A model generated the notes under the pieces. It did no database searches and was not told where the DNA came from. It saw only the letters and a program-made list of their open reading frames with translations. Positions 1 to 8,224 of a stretch of DNA of 18,897 nucleotides are shown here, piece after piece (the first letter of the stretch is position 1; each line of letters begins with the position of its first letter). The stretch is from CAZOZK01 sp964584245 (GTDB taxonomy: Bacteria > Patescibacteriota > Microgenomatia > UBA1400 > PJMF01), in contig CAZOZK010000006.1 in NCBI GenBank assembly GCA_964584245.1, forward strand, positions 1 through 18,897. The letters are read 5' to 3'. The translations under genes and the position numbers were made by a program.

Positions 1-342
1 TTTTGTACCCTGACGCAGCAAATCTTCTTTTTCGTTGCGACTATTCCAGATACGTTCTTTGGTAGACACTTCATCAGCCACCGAGAGCTCTTTTTCTTTC
101 ATTAATTCGTTGACATAAAGCTTGAGCGCCAGCGGCGTTGGCAATCTTCCCGCACTTGAATGAGCTTTTTTCAAATAGCCTTGCTTAGTTAGGTAGACTA
201 ACTCATTTCGAATTGTTGCTGGAGATACGCCAATGTTGAATTTTCGATCAATAGTTTCAGAACCAACAGGTTCAGCCGTGGTAATAAACTCCTCAATAAC
301 CGACCGAAGAATGCGGACTTGGCGAGCAGTGAGATCTATCAT
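1..342 (-). CDS. hrcA: HrcA heat-shock repressor, N-terminal part (runs off left edge)
   Basis: The reverse strand from an ATG at 342 reads 114 codons without a stop to the window edge. The protein begins MIDLTARQVRILRSVIEEF and continues with EPVGSETIDRKF, VSPATIRNEL, GYLKKAHSSAGRLPTPLALK and YVNEL. These are the winged-helix DNA-binding motifs of HrcA, the repressor of class I heat-shock operons that binds CIRCE and is itself held active by GroEL. The C-terminal GAF-like dimerisation and chaperone-sensing part lies outside the window. The start is supported by a consensus promoter and a CIRCE operator directly upstream, which implies autoregulation. Gene order in other bacteria suggests grpE, dnaK or dnaJ could follow to the left, but this cannot be seen. 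Confidence 0.93.
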   Translation of the reverse strand, partial: MIDLTARQVRILRSVIEEFITTAEPVGSETIDRKFNIGVSPATIRNELVYLTKQGYLKKAHSSAGRLPTPLALKLYVNELMKEKELSVADEVSTKERIWNSRNEKEDLLRQGTK

Positions 343-345
343 ATA

Positions 346-372
346 TTAGCAATCATAAACAAAGAGTGCTAG
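346..372 (-). promoter_or_regulatory. CIRCE operator (HrcA binding site)
   Basis: Two 9-nt half-sites, TTAGCAATC (346-354) and GAGTGCTAG (364-372), are separated by exactly 9 nt. The CIRCE consensus is TTAGCACTC-N9-GAGTGCTAA, so 16 of 18 positions match. The site lies 3 nt upstream of the hrcA start and covers the -10 box and most of the spacer of the hrcA promoter. Bound HrcA would therefore block RNA polymerase. Confidence 0.93.
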
Positions 373-380
373 TGTGTCAA
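352..380 (-). promoter_or_regulatory. hrcA sigma-70 type promoter
   Basis: On the reverse strand TTGACA (380-375) is followed after exactly 17 nt by TATGAT (357-352). The ATG is only 9 nt beyond the -10 box, so the transcript should start within about 0-4 nt of the start codon. That would make hrcA leaderless or nearly so. No Shine-Dalgarno sequence fits in the remaining space. Confidence 0.85.
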
Positions 381-493
381 GGGTGGTGTTCGAAACAAGG
401 TTGAGTTTGATTCTGGCAATTAGTTAAGCCAGATATTTGAAAATTGCTGTTTCGAAGATGACTAGGAATAGTGTACTATCTTATTATAAGCTC

Positions 494-1969
494 ATGCCGA
501 CACTCCAAACGCACAAAACTAGACCAATTAACAAATTTAACCCCCGCGCCAAACGCCGACGCAGTATGATCTTTGCAGCCCTCGGCATTGTGATCGTAGC
601 CGCAGGAAGTCTAGTGGCCGTCACACAAATCGACAAAGTCCGAGAATTTTTTGGCCAAGCCAGTGGTGAACCAGCAGAAATTATCATCGACACACAAGCA
701 GTCATTGGCCCTCTGCCTCGACCATGGCGAAACTTAGCACAAGGCGGTGAAGCTTTTGATTGGCGCATCGAACCAATCAACGCCCAGGTCAAAGCCCTCA
801 AACCAGAGTACATTCGCATCGACCACATTTACGATTTTTACGACATCGTCCAAGGCACTCCTGGAAATATTACTTTTGATTTTTCTAAACTTGACGTTAT
901 TTTAAACGACATCACCGCAACTGGTGCCAAGCCATACATCGCGCTTTCGTACATGCCACCCGCGATTAGCAGTGGAGACATTGTGGCACCACCAAAAAAT
1001 TGGTCGGACTGGCAGCTAACTATCCAAAAAACTATTGAACATGTGAGTGGCACGCGCGGAATTTCGGATGTGTACTACGAAGTCTGGAACGAGCCTGATT
1101 TATTTGGTGACTGGAAATATTATGGAGAAAGAAATTACTTGACTATGTACACGTACGCAGCTCGTGGCGCGGCGAATGCTCGTGGTGCAAAGCCATTTAA
1201 GCTTGGTGGACCGGGTATTACTGCTCTCTACAAAAATTGGTTTGACGCCCTAGCAAAACATGCTATTGCAAACAACCTTCGCTATGATTTCTTTTCTTGG
1301 CATCGCTACAATCACAATCTGACCCAGTTTAATGATGATATGTTCCAAGCGCGACAATGGCTTGGCGAGTATCCCCAACTTGAACCAACAGTGGAGCTGC
1401 ACATTACCGAGTGGGGTCATGACAGTAATAATCATGCGGGATACGACGGTTCGTATGGCGCAGCGCACACCGTGGCCGCGGCAATTAATATGATTGGAGT
1501 AGTCAATCGTGCATTTGTATTTGAGATTCAAGATGGCAATGATCCAGCTGAAAAAGAATATTGGGGCCGCTGGGGTTTAATTACCTCTCCAAAAGCTGGT
1601 GCAAAAGCTAAGCCAAGATACTACGCCCTTCGAATGCTCGATCGCCTTTCTGATCAACGTCTTCAAACCTTGGGCAGTGGCACATGGGTCAAGGGTCAGG
1701 CGACCAAAAGTCCGGAGGGTCATACCCAGCTGGTCATGGCAAACTTTGATAAAAACGGCAGAAACTCAGAAAAAGTCCCGGTGTTGTTCCAAAACATTAC
1801 TCCAGGAAATTATGTGATAACCAAAGAGTATCTCAATGGCCAACGACAAACTGAGCGTGTTGCAACCGATGCAGCAGTGCTACAAACATTCGTGCCAATG
1901 TCTGCAAATACCGTGGTGTTTGTGGAGATGAAGGCAGAAGTGCCAGGTGCTGCAGTGCCAGCAAATTAA
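494..1969 (+). CDS. Membrane-anchored GH39-like glycoside hydrolase
   Basis: A 491-aa protein with a basic N-terminus (RAKRRR, about residues 18-23) and one hydrophobic segment at about 24-44, suggesting an N-in, signal-anchored extracytoplasmic enzyme. The body resembles clan GH-A beta/alpha-barrel hydrolases of the GH39 xylosidase/iduronidase type. It has YYEVWNEPDLFG with the probable acid/base Glu200, and HITEWGHD with the probable nucleophile Glu306. The C-terminal ~100 residues look like a beta-sandwich. The reading frame is open upstream to 437 (TTG), with ATGs at 458 and 494. I chose 494 because a TACTAT box (474-479) sits inside the longer version and residues from 494 give a normal anchor. 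The start remains uncertain. Its role is probably glycan processing at the cell surface; the substrate is unknown. It is divergent from hrcA and convergent with the 2060-2482 gene. Confidence 0.75.
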   Translation: MPTLQTHKTRPINKFNPRAKRRRSMIFAALGIVIVAAGSLVAVTQIDKVREFFGQASGEPAEIIIDTQAVIGPLPRPWRNLAQGGEAFDWRIEPINAQVKALKPEYIRIDHIYDFYDIVQGTPGNITFDFSKLDVILNDITATGAKPYIALSYMPPAISSGDIVAPPKNWSDWQLTIQKTIEHVSGTRGISDVYYEVWNEPDLFGDWKYYGERNYLTMYTYAARGAANARGAKPFKLGGPGITALYKNWFDALAKHAIANNLRYDFFSWHRYNHNLTQFNDDMFQARQWLGEYPQLEPTVELHITEWGHDSNNHAGYDGSYGAAHTVAAAINMIGVVNRAFVFEIQDGNDPAEKEYWGRWGLITSPKAGAKAKPRYYALRMLDRLSDQRLQTLGSGTWVKGQATKSPEGHTQLVMANFDKNGRNSEKVPVLFQNITPGNYVITKEYLNGQRQTERVATDAAVLQTFVPMSANTVVFVEMKAEVPGAAVPAN

Positions 1970-2059
1970 AGTAATAGATATCTAAAAAAACTAGAGGTTA
2001 TTATCTTTTTGCAAATTAGGTATTGATGCAATTGCTAATAATGATTGTCCTTCAATATT

Positions 2060-2482
2060 TTAGATAGTTTTCCAAGAGAAAATACGTTGCCCTTCATTTA
2101 GTATCCAATTCATCATATTTATATTTTCAGTCACTACTGTATACCTAATCGGTTTTTGTAAAGTATTCGCAATTTTGCATAATAATACATAGAGTTCTTG
2201 ATAACATCTTGTCGTCTCTCCCAGTTTCTTCTCAATTGATGTATCGGCATACACATAGGATCCAAAAAAGGAACCAGGTTGACGTAAAAATAATGACAAT
2301 GTTTTTGAACCATAACTGATAGACAGTAGTTTTTTTTGATCATTTGTTGATAATCTAGTAACTTTAGCAATAAATTGATTCAGAGCAGCTGCATCTGTGA
2401 TATCAACAAAATAGCTTACAATGGGGACTTCTTGCAATTTTTCTGGTGGTTCAGGTTGTGCTTGAGAAAATTCCTTCAGCAT
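2060..2482 (-). CDS. Unknown small protein, possibly GNAT-like
   Basis: A 140-aa protein that I do not recognise. It starts MLKEFSQAQPEPPEKLQEVP, followed by an alternating beta/alpha pattern. The C-terminus reads RYTVVTENINMMNWILNEG then a Trp-containing end, which faintly recalls the last strand and helix of GNAT acetyltransferases, but no acetyl-CoA loop is evident. The frame extends 10 codons further upstream into the glycosyltransferase gene. I prefer the ATG at 2482 because it lies 13 nt after that gene's stop and has an AAGGTG Shine-Dalgarno-like site 7 nt upstream. It is the last gene of the leftward block and more AT-rich than the gene before it. Confidence 0.6.
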   Translation of the reverse strand: MLKEFSQAQPEPPEKLQEVPIVSYFVDITDAAALNQFIAKVTRLSTNDQKKLLSISYGSKTLSLFLRQPGSFFGSYVYADTSIEKKLGETTRCYQELYVLLCKIANTLQKPIRYTVVTENINMMNWILNEGQRIFSWKTI

Positions 2483-2495
2483 AAGAAAACACCTT

Positions 2496-3671
2496 CTAGT
2501 TTGATTGACCACATACTAGTTTCTCAATTTTCTCTTCAAAGACACTTGTGTCATATTGCTGTGCTTGCTTTTTGATGATTGTTGGATCAAATTGATTTGC
2601 ATTTTTGTTGAGTAGTTTGTTGAATTCTTTTATGGCTGCAATTAATCCTGCAACAGTCAAATCCTCAAAAAATACACCTGTCTTTCCAGAAATAATTGTC
2701 TCAAGTGGACCACCAGACGCATGCGCAATCACCGGCACACCGTGACCCATTGCTTCGATCGGGACAATCCCAAAATCTTCGTCTTCAACAGGATACAACA
2801 AAACTGACGCGCCCGCGTACAACTCGTGGAGCTCTTGATCTGTGACACTGCCCAAAAAGGTAACAGTTGGACCGGCCATCGCCTGAAGCTCTGGCAAAAG
2901 TGGCCCAGTCCCAACAACTTTGAGTTGCATGCCAAGTTCGGTGCATGCTTGAACTGCTAATTCAGGATGTTTGGCAAAAGCCAAGCGATTAACATAAATA
3001 GCATATGATTTCTCAGAGAGAGTTGTCTTTTTTGAGTCGCTCATTTTTCCCGACGTGCTCGCAATATGCACCGGCGGGAAAATCACCGTGCTCTCTCGAC
3101 GGTAAAATTTTTGAATTCGTTTGGCAGTCTCTTGTGAGTTGGCAATGAACACATCTACATCTTGAGCGGTTTTGAAATCAATAATCCGCATGACGTGATT
3201 TATCAGCTCACCTGGCACGCGCATCCACCATTTTTTCTTCCAGTCGCTCATGGTTGAGTATCCGTACAGCGAACGTGGTGGAGTGTGACAGTAACAAATA
3301 TGCACGCCATGTGGCACCCTAACCGCTTTAGCCATGTAGGCATTTGTTGAGGAAATAACGACATCAAATTCTACTAAATCTAAACTCGAAAACGCACGGG
3401 CTGCCAAAATTCGTAGCGGCGAGTACAAACGAAGGATTCCAGGGATACGACTCATCCATGTTTGGCGAATGTCCCATTCTGCAAATCTTCTCCAGTGCTG
3501 GCCCAAGGCTTTCTCATCACAAAATGCGGTAAATACTGGCGCATCTGGATACATCGTGTGCAAAGCTTCAAGCACACGCTCGGCTCCACCGTACTCGCGC
3601 AAATAATCGTGGACCAAGGCAATTTTGGGGGATGATCTTAGCGATTTTTTTGTGGATTCATTTTTTATCAT
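2496..3671 (-). CDS. GT4-family (group 1) glycosyltransferase
   Basis: A 391-aa GT-B fold glycosyltransferase. The N-terminal domain has KIALVHDYLREYGGAERVLE (about 16-35), the acceptor-side glycine loop typical of GT4 enzymes. The C-terminal domain has VVGTGPLLPEL (about 252-262), FLGSVTDQELHELYAGA (272-287) and the nucleotide-sugar binding E-x7-E motif, Glu298 to Glu306, within EDFGIVPIEAMGHGVPVIA. It would transfer a sugar from a nucleotide donor to a cell-envelope acceptor. Donor and acceptor cannot be read from the sequence. The ATG lies 27 nt after the exonuclease stop, with no Shine-Dalgarno site and no clear promoter, so co-transcription with the exonuclease gene is likely. Confidence 0.9.
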   Translation of the reverse strand: MIKNESTKKSLRSSPKIALVHDYLREYGGAERVLEALHTMYPDAPVFTAFCDEKALGQHWRRFAEWDIRQTWMSRIPGILRLYSPLRILAARAFSSLDLVEFDVVISSTNAYMAKAVRVPHGVHICYCHTPPRSLYGYSTMSDWKKKWWMRVPGELINHVMRIIDFKTAQDVDVFIANSQETAKRIQKFYRRESTVIFPPVHIASTSGKMSDSKKTTLSEKSYAIYVNRLAFAKHPELAVQACTELGMQLKVVGTGPLLPELQAMAGPTVTFLGSVTDQELHELYAGASVLLYPVEDEDFGIVPIEAMGHGVPVIAHASGGPLETIISGKTGVFFEDLTVAGLIAAIKEFNKLLNKNANQFDPTIIKKQAQQYDTSVFEEKIEKLVCGQSN

Positions 3672-3698
3672 AAATTTGAAGTACCAATGTATCCTACA

Positions 3699-4652
3699 CT
3701 AAAACAACGCTGCTTGAATTCCCTCTTCGAGCTCATCTTCTGGTAAGAGCTTGAGTAACGAATGAAAAGCAAATTTTTCAAAAAAAGCGATTGCCGCTTC
3801 TTTATCATAACTGCGAAGTTTACACGCTGCAGCGTCAAAAGAAACTGGCGCCTGTTTATTTATGATCGCCAGCTGCAAACTCATGTAAGCCAGCTCTTTA
3901 TTTTCGCGCAGCGAATTAGCTATTTTGGCAGATACACCAAGCTCTTTTTCTGATTTTTCCAGAAGTGCGTAGAGTTCATCAATAGTATCAATCTTTTCAA
4001 AAAGTCCGCGCGCTGTTTTTGGACCAATGCCAGCCACACCAGGAATATTATCTGAACTATCACCAGTTAACGCTTTGAGTTGAGGAATTTCGCTTGGTTT
4101 GACGCCAAATTTTTCGATCACATCATCAATTGAATACAACTTATCTTTGCCAAACGCGCCACGCTTGGGAATGAATACTCGAGTAAAATCGGTGACTAAT
4201 TGCAACAAATCGCTGTCGCCGGTGAGCACAATCGTTCTGTCCAAATCAACATTGCCCTTTTTGCTTTGAGTCTCCGCATCCTTAGTGACCGTACCAACTA
4301 AATCATCAGCTTCAAAGCCAGCAACTTCGTACTGAGGTATATTTAAAATTGTAACCAATTCTTTGACCAAAGGAATCTGACTAATCAAACTCTCCGGCAT
4401 GGCTTCGCGGTGAGCCTTGTACTGCTCGAACTGCTCGTGACGAAAGGTTGGAGAATGGTGATCAAACGCTACCGCAACATACTCAGGTTGAAAATCTAAA
4501 ATACTTTTGAGAACCAAGCGAGCAAATCCATACACCGCATTTACTTGACGGCCTTGAGGATCAGTGAGATCTGGAAATGCGTGAAAAGCCCGGTATAAAA
4601 CTGCATGTCCGTCAACAATAAGCAACGTTTTTTGAGTTTTAGGTGTTTGCAC
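3699..4652 (-). CDS. Stand-alone 5'-3' exonuclease (PolI N-terminal/FEN family)
   Basis: A 317-aa protein covering only the 5'-3' exonuclease domain that is normally the N-terminus of DNA polymerase I. Visible motifs are LLIVDGHAVLYRAFHAF, NAVYGFARL, VAVAFDHHSPTFRHEQFEQYKAHR, YEVAGFEADDLVGT, VLTGDSDLLQLV and LKALTGDSSDNIPGVAGIGPKTA. The last is the helix-hairpin-helix with metal-binding aspartates. The role is removal of RNA primers or flaps during lagging-strand synthesis and repair. No polymerase domain follows, so the polymerase must be encoded elsewhere or absent. The start is GTG at 4652; an in-frame stop lies shortly upstream and no ATG is available before the conserved first strand. 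A TATAAT box (4679-4684) could supply its own promoter. Confidence 0.92.
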   Translation of the reverse strand: MQTPKTQKTLLIVDGHAVLYRAFHAFPDLTDPQGRQVNAVYGFARLVLKSILDFQPEYVAVAFDHHSPTFRHEQFEQYKAHREAMPESLISQIPLVKELVTILNIPQYEVAGFEADDLVGTVTKDAETQSKKGNVDLDRTIVLTGDSDLLQLVTDFTRVFIPKRGAFGKDKLYSIDDVIEKFGVKPSEIPQLKALTGDSSDNIPGVAGIGPKTARGLFEKIDTIDELYALLEKSEKELGVSAKIANSLRENKELAYMSLQLAIINKQAPVSFDAAACKLRSYDKEAAIAFFEKFAFHSLLKLLPEDELEEGIQAALF

Positions 4653-4678
4653 GTGTTGATTCGATTGTTATTTCCCTG

Positions 4679-4684
4679 ATTATA
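4679..4684 (-). promoter_or_regulatory. Candidate -10 box for the exonuclease gene
   Basis: A perfect TATAAT lies on the reverse strand in the 63-nt gap between ftsH and the exonuclease gene, giving an expected leader of about 20 nt. The -35 region is poor, so this may be only a weak internal promoter. Confidence 0.4.
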
Positions 4685-4715
4685 TCTTGATTGTCTGAGC
4701 AGATGAATACTGTGC

Positions 4716-6692
4716 TTATTTCTTGGATTTTACTTTTTTGAAACCCATGAGTTCCTCAAATTGAGTACCATCAAGACTTTCAACTTCAAGTAATTTTTCT
4801 GAAATTAAATCAAGCTGCTTGCGATGCTTTTTGAGCAGTTCCATAGCTCGCTTCTCGGCCACGGTGATAAATGCACCAATCTCAGCATCAACTTTTTCTT
4901 GGAGTTTATCTGAAATTTTCATTGGCTCACCAGTAGCACGACTATAATCACTGCCCTCAAATTGAGGACTGAAGTTCATTGCACCAAGTTTGCTCATACC
5001 AAAATCAGTCACCATTGCGCGAGCAATTCGGGTTGCGCGTTCAATATCACTACTTGCGCCAGCGGTCAGCTCGTTGAAGACCAATTTTTCTGCGGCACGA
5101 CCACCCATAAGCACTGCCATATCATCAATCAATTCTGATTGAGTTGTTTGCAATTTGTCTTTTTCTGGTTGACTCAAGGTAAAGCCCAAAGCTCGACCAC
5201 GAGATACGATAGAAATGCGATGGACTGGATCTGCATGATTTGAAGCATGAGCCACAATTGCATGACCAGCTTCGTGATACGCAGTCATTTTTCGCTCTTC
5301 TTCATCTTGCAAGCGTTTCTTGCTTGGACCCATTTTCACTTTGAGAGATGCTTCTTCAATATCATCCATAGTGATCTCTTCGCGCGCTTCGCGCGCGACC
5401 GCAATCGCCGCCTCATTGAGCATATTTTCCAGATCTGCACCTGAAAACCCAACAGTTCGCTTCGCGACTTTATCCCAATCCAAACTCTTTTCAAATGGTT
5501 TTTTCTTTTTATGAATGTTCAAGATAAACTTACGCTCCTCTAAGTCAGGCAAACTAACTTGAACGCGTCGATCAAAACGACCTGGGCGAACCAACGCTGG
5601 GTCGAGCATATCGCCACGGTTAGTAGCAGCCATCACAATCACATTATCATTTTGGGTAAATCCATCCATCTCAACCAAAATTTGGTTGAGGGTTTGCTCA
5701 CGCTCATCATGACCACCCATAGATCCGTGACCACGAATTCGGCCAATCGCATCAATTTCATCAATAAAAATGATTGCTGGAGCAAGCTTTTTTGCAGTCG
5801 CAAACAAATCACGAGCGCGTGAAGCACCAACACCAACTAACATTTCCATAAATTCTGAACCTGCGATAGACAAAAACTGCACATTTGCTTCACCAGCAAC
5901 TGCGCGAGCAAGCAACGTTTTACCAGTTCCGGAAGGGCCAACCAACAACACACCTTTTGGCGTTCTGGCACCAACTTTGGTATATTTCTTTGGATTCTTC
6001 ATAAAGTCGACAATTTCCTCGAGTTCTTGCTTGGCTTCATTCATGCCGCCAACATCAGCAAACTTCACATCTTGCTTGCCTTTGACAAATATTTTTGCCT
6101 TGCTTCGACCAATTCCCATGATGCCATCTTGGCCACCGCGAGCTTGTCGAAGGAAAAACAGCAACAGACCAAGCATCAAAAATACTGGCGCAAAATTCAA
6201 AATCAGCTGCCAAGCCATTTCACCCAAACCAATGTTTCGAACTTGAATATTTACTTGATTCAAATTGAGATCAGAGGCTTCCAAAACTTGCAAAGCCTGC
6301 TGGCCAGATTCTTTTCGAGCGATTTTTTTCTCACCGCCAATATAGAAGATATGCAGATCATTGCCTGCAACTTCGATTTTTTCAACTTTTTCTTCGCGGA
6401 CATCTCGCACAACATCAGAAAGCGAAATTGAAGCGTTTCGTCCTCCGGCAAAAAGTGAAAATACAAATGGCAACACCAAAATAGCAATCAAAATATAGAC
6501 CAAGCCTTTGTTCAAAAGCGTGCTCAAATTAAACTGCATCTCAATTTTTCGTTTGCCAGTCCCGTTGCCGGCGCCATTACCAGGAACGTTTGAGTTACCT
6601 GCATTTTTATCCATTTTTCCCATAGAACTTTCCAATCGTTTTTTTAATTCTTCTATCTGTTTTTCTTGTGTTGGTGATACTTTTTTGTCCAT
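4716..6692 (-). CDS. ftsH: ATP-dependent zinc metalloprotease FtsH
   Basis: A 658-aa membrane AAA+ protease. The N-terminus has a charged helix then a Gly/Asn-rich linker (about 30-47), which is longer than usual before the first membrane span (about 62-82). A second span follows at 162-181, with the periplasmic FtsH-ext domain between them. The AAA module carries Walker A GPSGTGKT (252-259; most family members have GPPGTGKT), Walker B IIFIDEIDAIG (307-317) and the second region of homology NRGDMLDPALVRPGRFDRR. The protease domain has the zinc motif HEAGH (473-477) and the third-ligand region GASSDIERAT. It degrades membrane and regulatory proteins. The C-terminal tail is lysine-rich. Transcription probably starts from the extended -10 promoter at 6754-6762. 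Confidence 0.97.
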   Translation of the reverse strand: MDKKVSPTQEKQIEELKKRLESSMGKMDKNAGNSNVPGNGAGNGTGKRKIEMQFNLSTLLNKGLVYILIAILVLPFVFSLFAGGRNASISLSDVVRDVREEKVEKIEVAGNDLHIFYIGGEKKIARKESGQQALQVLEASDLNLNQVNIQVRNIGLGEMAWQLILNFAPVFLMLGLLLFFLRQARGGQDGIMGIGRSKAKIFVKGKQDVKFADVGGMNEAKQELEEIVDFMKNPKKYTKVGARTPKGVLLVGPSGTGKTLLARAVAGEANVQFLSIAGSEFMEMLVGVGASRARDLFATAKKLAPAIIFIDEIDAIGRIRGHGSMGGHDEREQTLNQILVEMDGFTQNDNVIVMAATNRGDMLDPALVRPGRFDRRVQVSLPDLEERKFILNIHKKKKPFEKSLDWDKVAKRTVGFSGADLENMLNEAAIAVAREAREEITMDDIEEASLKVKMGPSKKRLQDEEERKMTAYHEAGHAIVAHASNHADPVHRISIVSRGRALGFTLSQPEKDKLQTTQSELIDDMAVLMGGRAAEKLVFNELTAGASSDIERATRIARAMVTDFGMSKLGAMNFSPQFEGSDYSRATGEPMKISDKLQEKVDAEIGAFITVAEKRAMELLKKHRKQLDLISEKLLEVESLDGTQFEELMGFKKVKSKK

Positions 6693-6753
6693 AGTATTCG
6701 ATCCTGATTGTTGATCCTAATTTTAGATCGTGATTTTTGTCCCTGAGCCTCAA

Positions 6754-6762
6754 ATTATAGCA
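6754..6762 (-). promoter_or_regulatory. ftsH extended -10 promoter
   Basis: The reverse strand reads TGCTATAAT, a perfect extended -10 element (TGn-TATAAT), just downstream of the stop of the preceding gene. The expected start point is near 6747, giving a leader of about 55 nt. No good -35 is present, as is usual for extended -10 promoters. Confidence 0.65.
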
Positions 6763-6768
6763 TGGATA

Positions 6769-7149
6769 CTAGCGTACGCAGGTGCCAAGCGCAACCATTT
6801 CTGGAGCAAAAAACGGCACTGGCTTTTCTGATTCGTCGGCCATAAGCATCATGCCTTCGCTCACGCTCTCACCCATTTTTCGAGGCGCTAAATTGACGAT
6901 AAAAAAAGCTTTTTTATCTTGAAAATCTGCAGGTGTGTACCAAGCTTTCACGCCAGAAAATACTGTTTTTTGACCAATTTCTGGACCAAAATCCACTGTA
7001 AACTCCAGTAATTTTCGACTCCACTCTGGCTCCGCAACTGCAATTATCTGGCCCACTCGAATATCGATTTTTTCAAAATCTGGATATTCAATAATTGCTT
7101 TTAACGTTGATTTTTCTTCTGGTGATTCTACTATTTGTGCATCTGTCAT
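6769..7149 (-). CDS. tRNA-binding OB-fold protein (CsaA/EMAP-II/MetRS C-terminal type)
   Basis: A 126-aa protein consisting of one tRNA_bind OB-fold domain. It has FEKIDIRVGQIIAV (about 25-38), VFSGVKAWY, FIVNLAPRKMGESVSEGMML (about 84-103) and a C-terminal strand. The same domain occurs as stand-alone CsaA/Trbp111 and as the C-terminal dimerisation domain of bacterial MetRS. A stand-alone copy could assist an aminoacyl-tRNA synthetase or act as a structure-specific tRNA chaperone. The exact role is not readable here. The start has a strong Shine-Dalgarno site (AAGGAG, 5 nt before ATG). It lies 30 nt downstream of trpS on the same strand, so the two are probably co-transcribed. Confidence 0.85.
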   Translation of the reverse strand: MTDAQIVESPEEKSTLKAIIEYPDFEKIDIRVGQIIAVAEPEWSRKLLEFTVDFGPEIGQKTVFSGVKAWYTPADFQDKKAFFIVNLAPRKMGESVSEGMMLMADESEKPVPFFAPEMVALGTCVR

Positions 7150-7179
7150 GGCATCTCCTTAGTATCTTTAATTACAAAA

Positions 7180-8196
7180 TTACAATCCAATCACTTTATA
7201 TACTTCTGCTAGTGTCACCTGGGCAACAGCTCGTGCTTTGGCAGCACCCTGCGCCAAAATCTCAACAACCTGATCTGGATTAGCGACCAACTCGGCTCGT
7301 CGCTTGGACATCGGGCCAAACAACGCTTGGTGGGCAACAAATAACTTTTTCTTGACTTCAACGTCGCCGACTGTGCCAGCCTGGTAGCGCTGTTTGAGCT
7401 CGTCAACTTCATCAACATTAGCATTTATCAAATCATGATAGATAAAAATTGGATTGCCTTCTACTTTACCAGGATCGGTAGCTTTTTTGCGATTTGGATC
7501 GGTGTAACAGCCCATTATTTGCTTTTCAATCACAGCTGGTGCATCAAAAATACTAATGATATTGCCCAGAGACTTGCTCATTTTTCGCTGGCCGTCGGTG
7601 CCAACAATTCTACCCGTAGCTTTGGAAATCAAAGGTTCTGGGAGTGGAAAAACATCAGTATGAGATGCATTAAAATGTTCCGCAATATCTCGAGTCAGCT
7701 CCACGTGTTGTCGTTGATCTTCGCCAACCGGCACGCCGTATGGTTTGTAAGCCAAAATATCTGCTGCCATCAAAATTGGATAGTTAAATAATCCCATGTT
7801 AATCGAATCAATTTCACTGCCCTTTTGGAGTTTGTCCTTGAACGCGTGCATGCGTTGCATCTGGCCATAGCCGACATAATTTGCCAAAACCACTGCTAGC
7901 TGCGAATGCTCTGGCACGTGCGACTGGCGGAAAAACACACTGCGCTGCGGATCCAAGCCAAGCGCCAAGTAATCAATCACGACATTTCGGATATTATTCT
8001 CGAGAACTTCACGGTTTTGAACGGTGGTCAGCGCGTGTAAATCAGCAATAAAATAGTAGGTCAGATACTCATCACTGTCTTGAAGCGCCAGCGACGGCTT
8101 GACCATGCCGTAATAATTGCCAATATGCAGCTCACTGCCACTTGGGGTAATACCCGAGAGGATGCGTTTTTGTGTGGGATTCGTTGAAACACTCAT
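7180..8196 (-). CDS. trpS: Tryptophanyl-tRNA synthetase
   Basis: A 338-aa class I aminoacyl-tRNA synthetase of normal TrpRS length. Signature motifs are GITPSGSELHIGNYYG with HIGN at 24-27, and GQRKMSKSLGN with KMSKS at 205-209. Between them are the TrpRS-type segments YYFIADLHALT, NYPILMAADILAY and GVPVGEDQRQHVELTRDIA. It charges tRNA-Trp in the cytoplasm. The start at 8196 is 6 nt downstream of a TACAAT box (8203-8208), which predicts a leaderless mRNA. A GAGGG directly abutting the ATG is too close to act as a Shine-Dalgarno site. The tRNA-binding protein gene follows in the same unit. Confidence 0.97.
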   Translation of the reverse strand: MSVSTNPTQKRILSGITPSGSELHIGNYYGMVKPSLALQDSDEYLTYYFIADLHALTTVQNREVLENNIRNVVIDYLALGLDPQRSVFFRQSHVPEHSQLAVVLANYVGYGQMQRMHAFKDKLQKGSEIDSINMGLFNYPILMAADILAYKPYGVPVGEDQRQHVELTRDIAEHFNASHTDVFPLPEPLISKATGRIVGTDGQRKMSKSLGNIISIFDAPAVIEKQIMGCYTDPNRKKATDPGKVEGNPIFIYHDLINANVDEVDELKQRYQAGTVGDVEVKKKLFVAHQALFGPMSKRRAELVANPDQVVEILAQGAAKARAVAQVTLAEVYKVIGL

Positions 8197-8202
8197 CCCT
8201 CT

Positions 8203-8208
8203 ATTGTA
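8203..8208 (-). promoter_or_regulatory. trpS -10 box (predicted leaderless start)
   Basis: TACAAT lies on the reverse strand, 6 nt before the trpS ATG. At a 17-nt spacing the -35 hexamer would be ATGGCT (8226-8231), a weak match that lies inside the end of the palindromic element at 8225-8387. Confidence 0.5.
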
Positions 8209-8224
8209 CCGTGAGTTTGGGATA

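Noticed and set aside
437..493. Longer N-terminus of the glycosidase (TTG 437 or ATG 458)
   Set aside because: It contains a TACTAT promoter-like box, reads like intergenic DNA and adds no recognised feature. It is kept as a less likely alternative.
1970..2059. Possible terminator between the convergent glycosidase and the 2060 gene
   Set aside because: T-runs are present, but I could not find a stable stem next to them.
5770..6246. 158-codon plus-strand frame inside ftsH
   Set aside because: It is fully antisense to a complete, conserved ftsH and has no family motifs or start signals.
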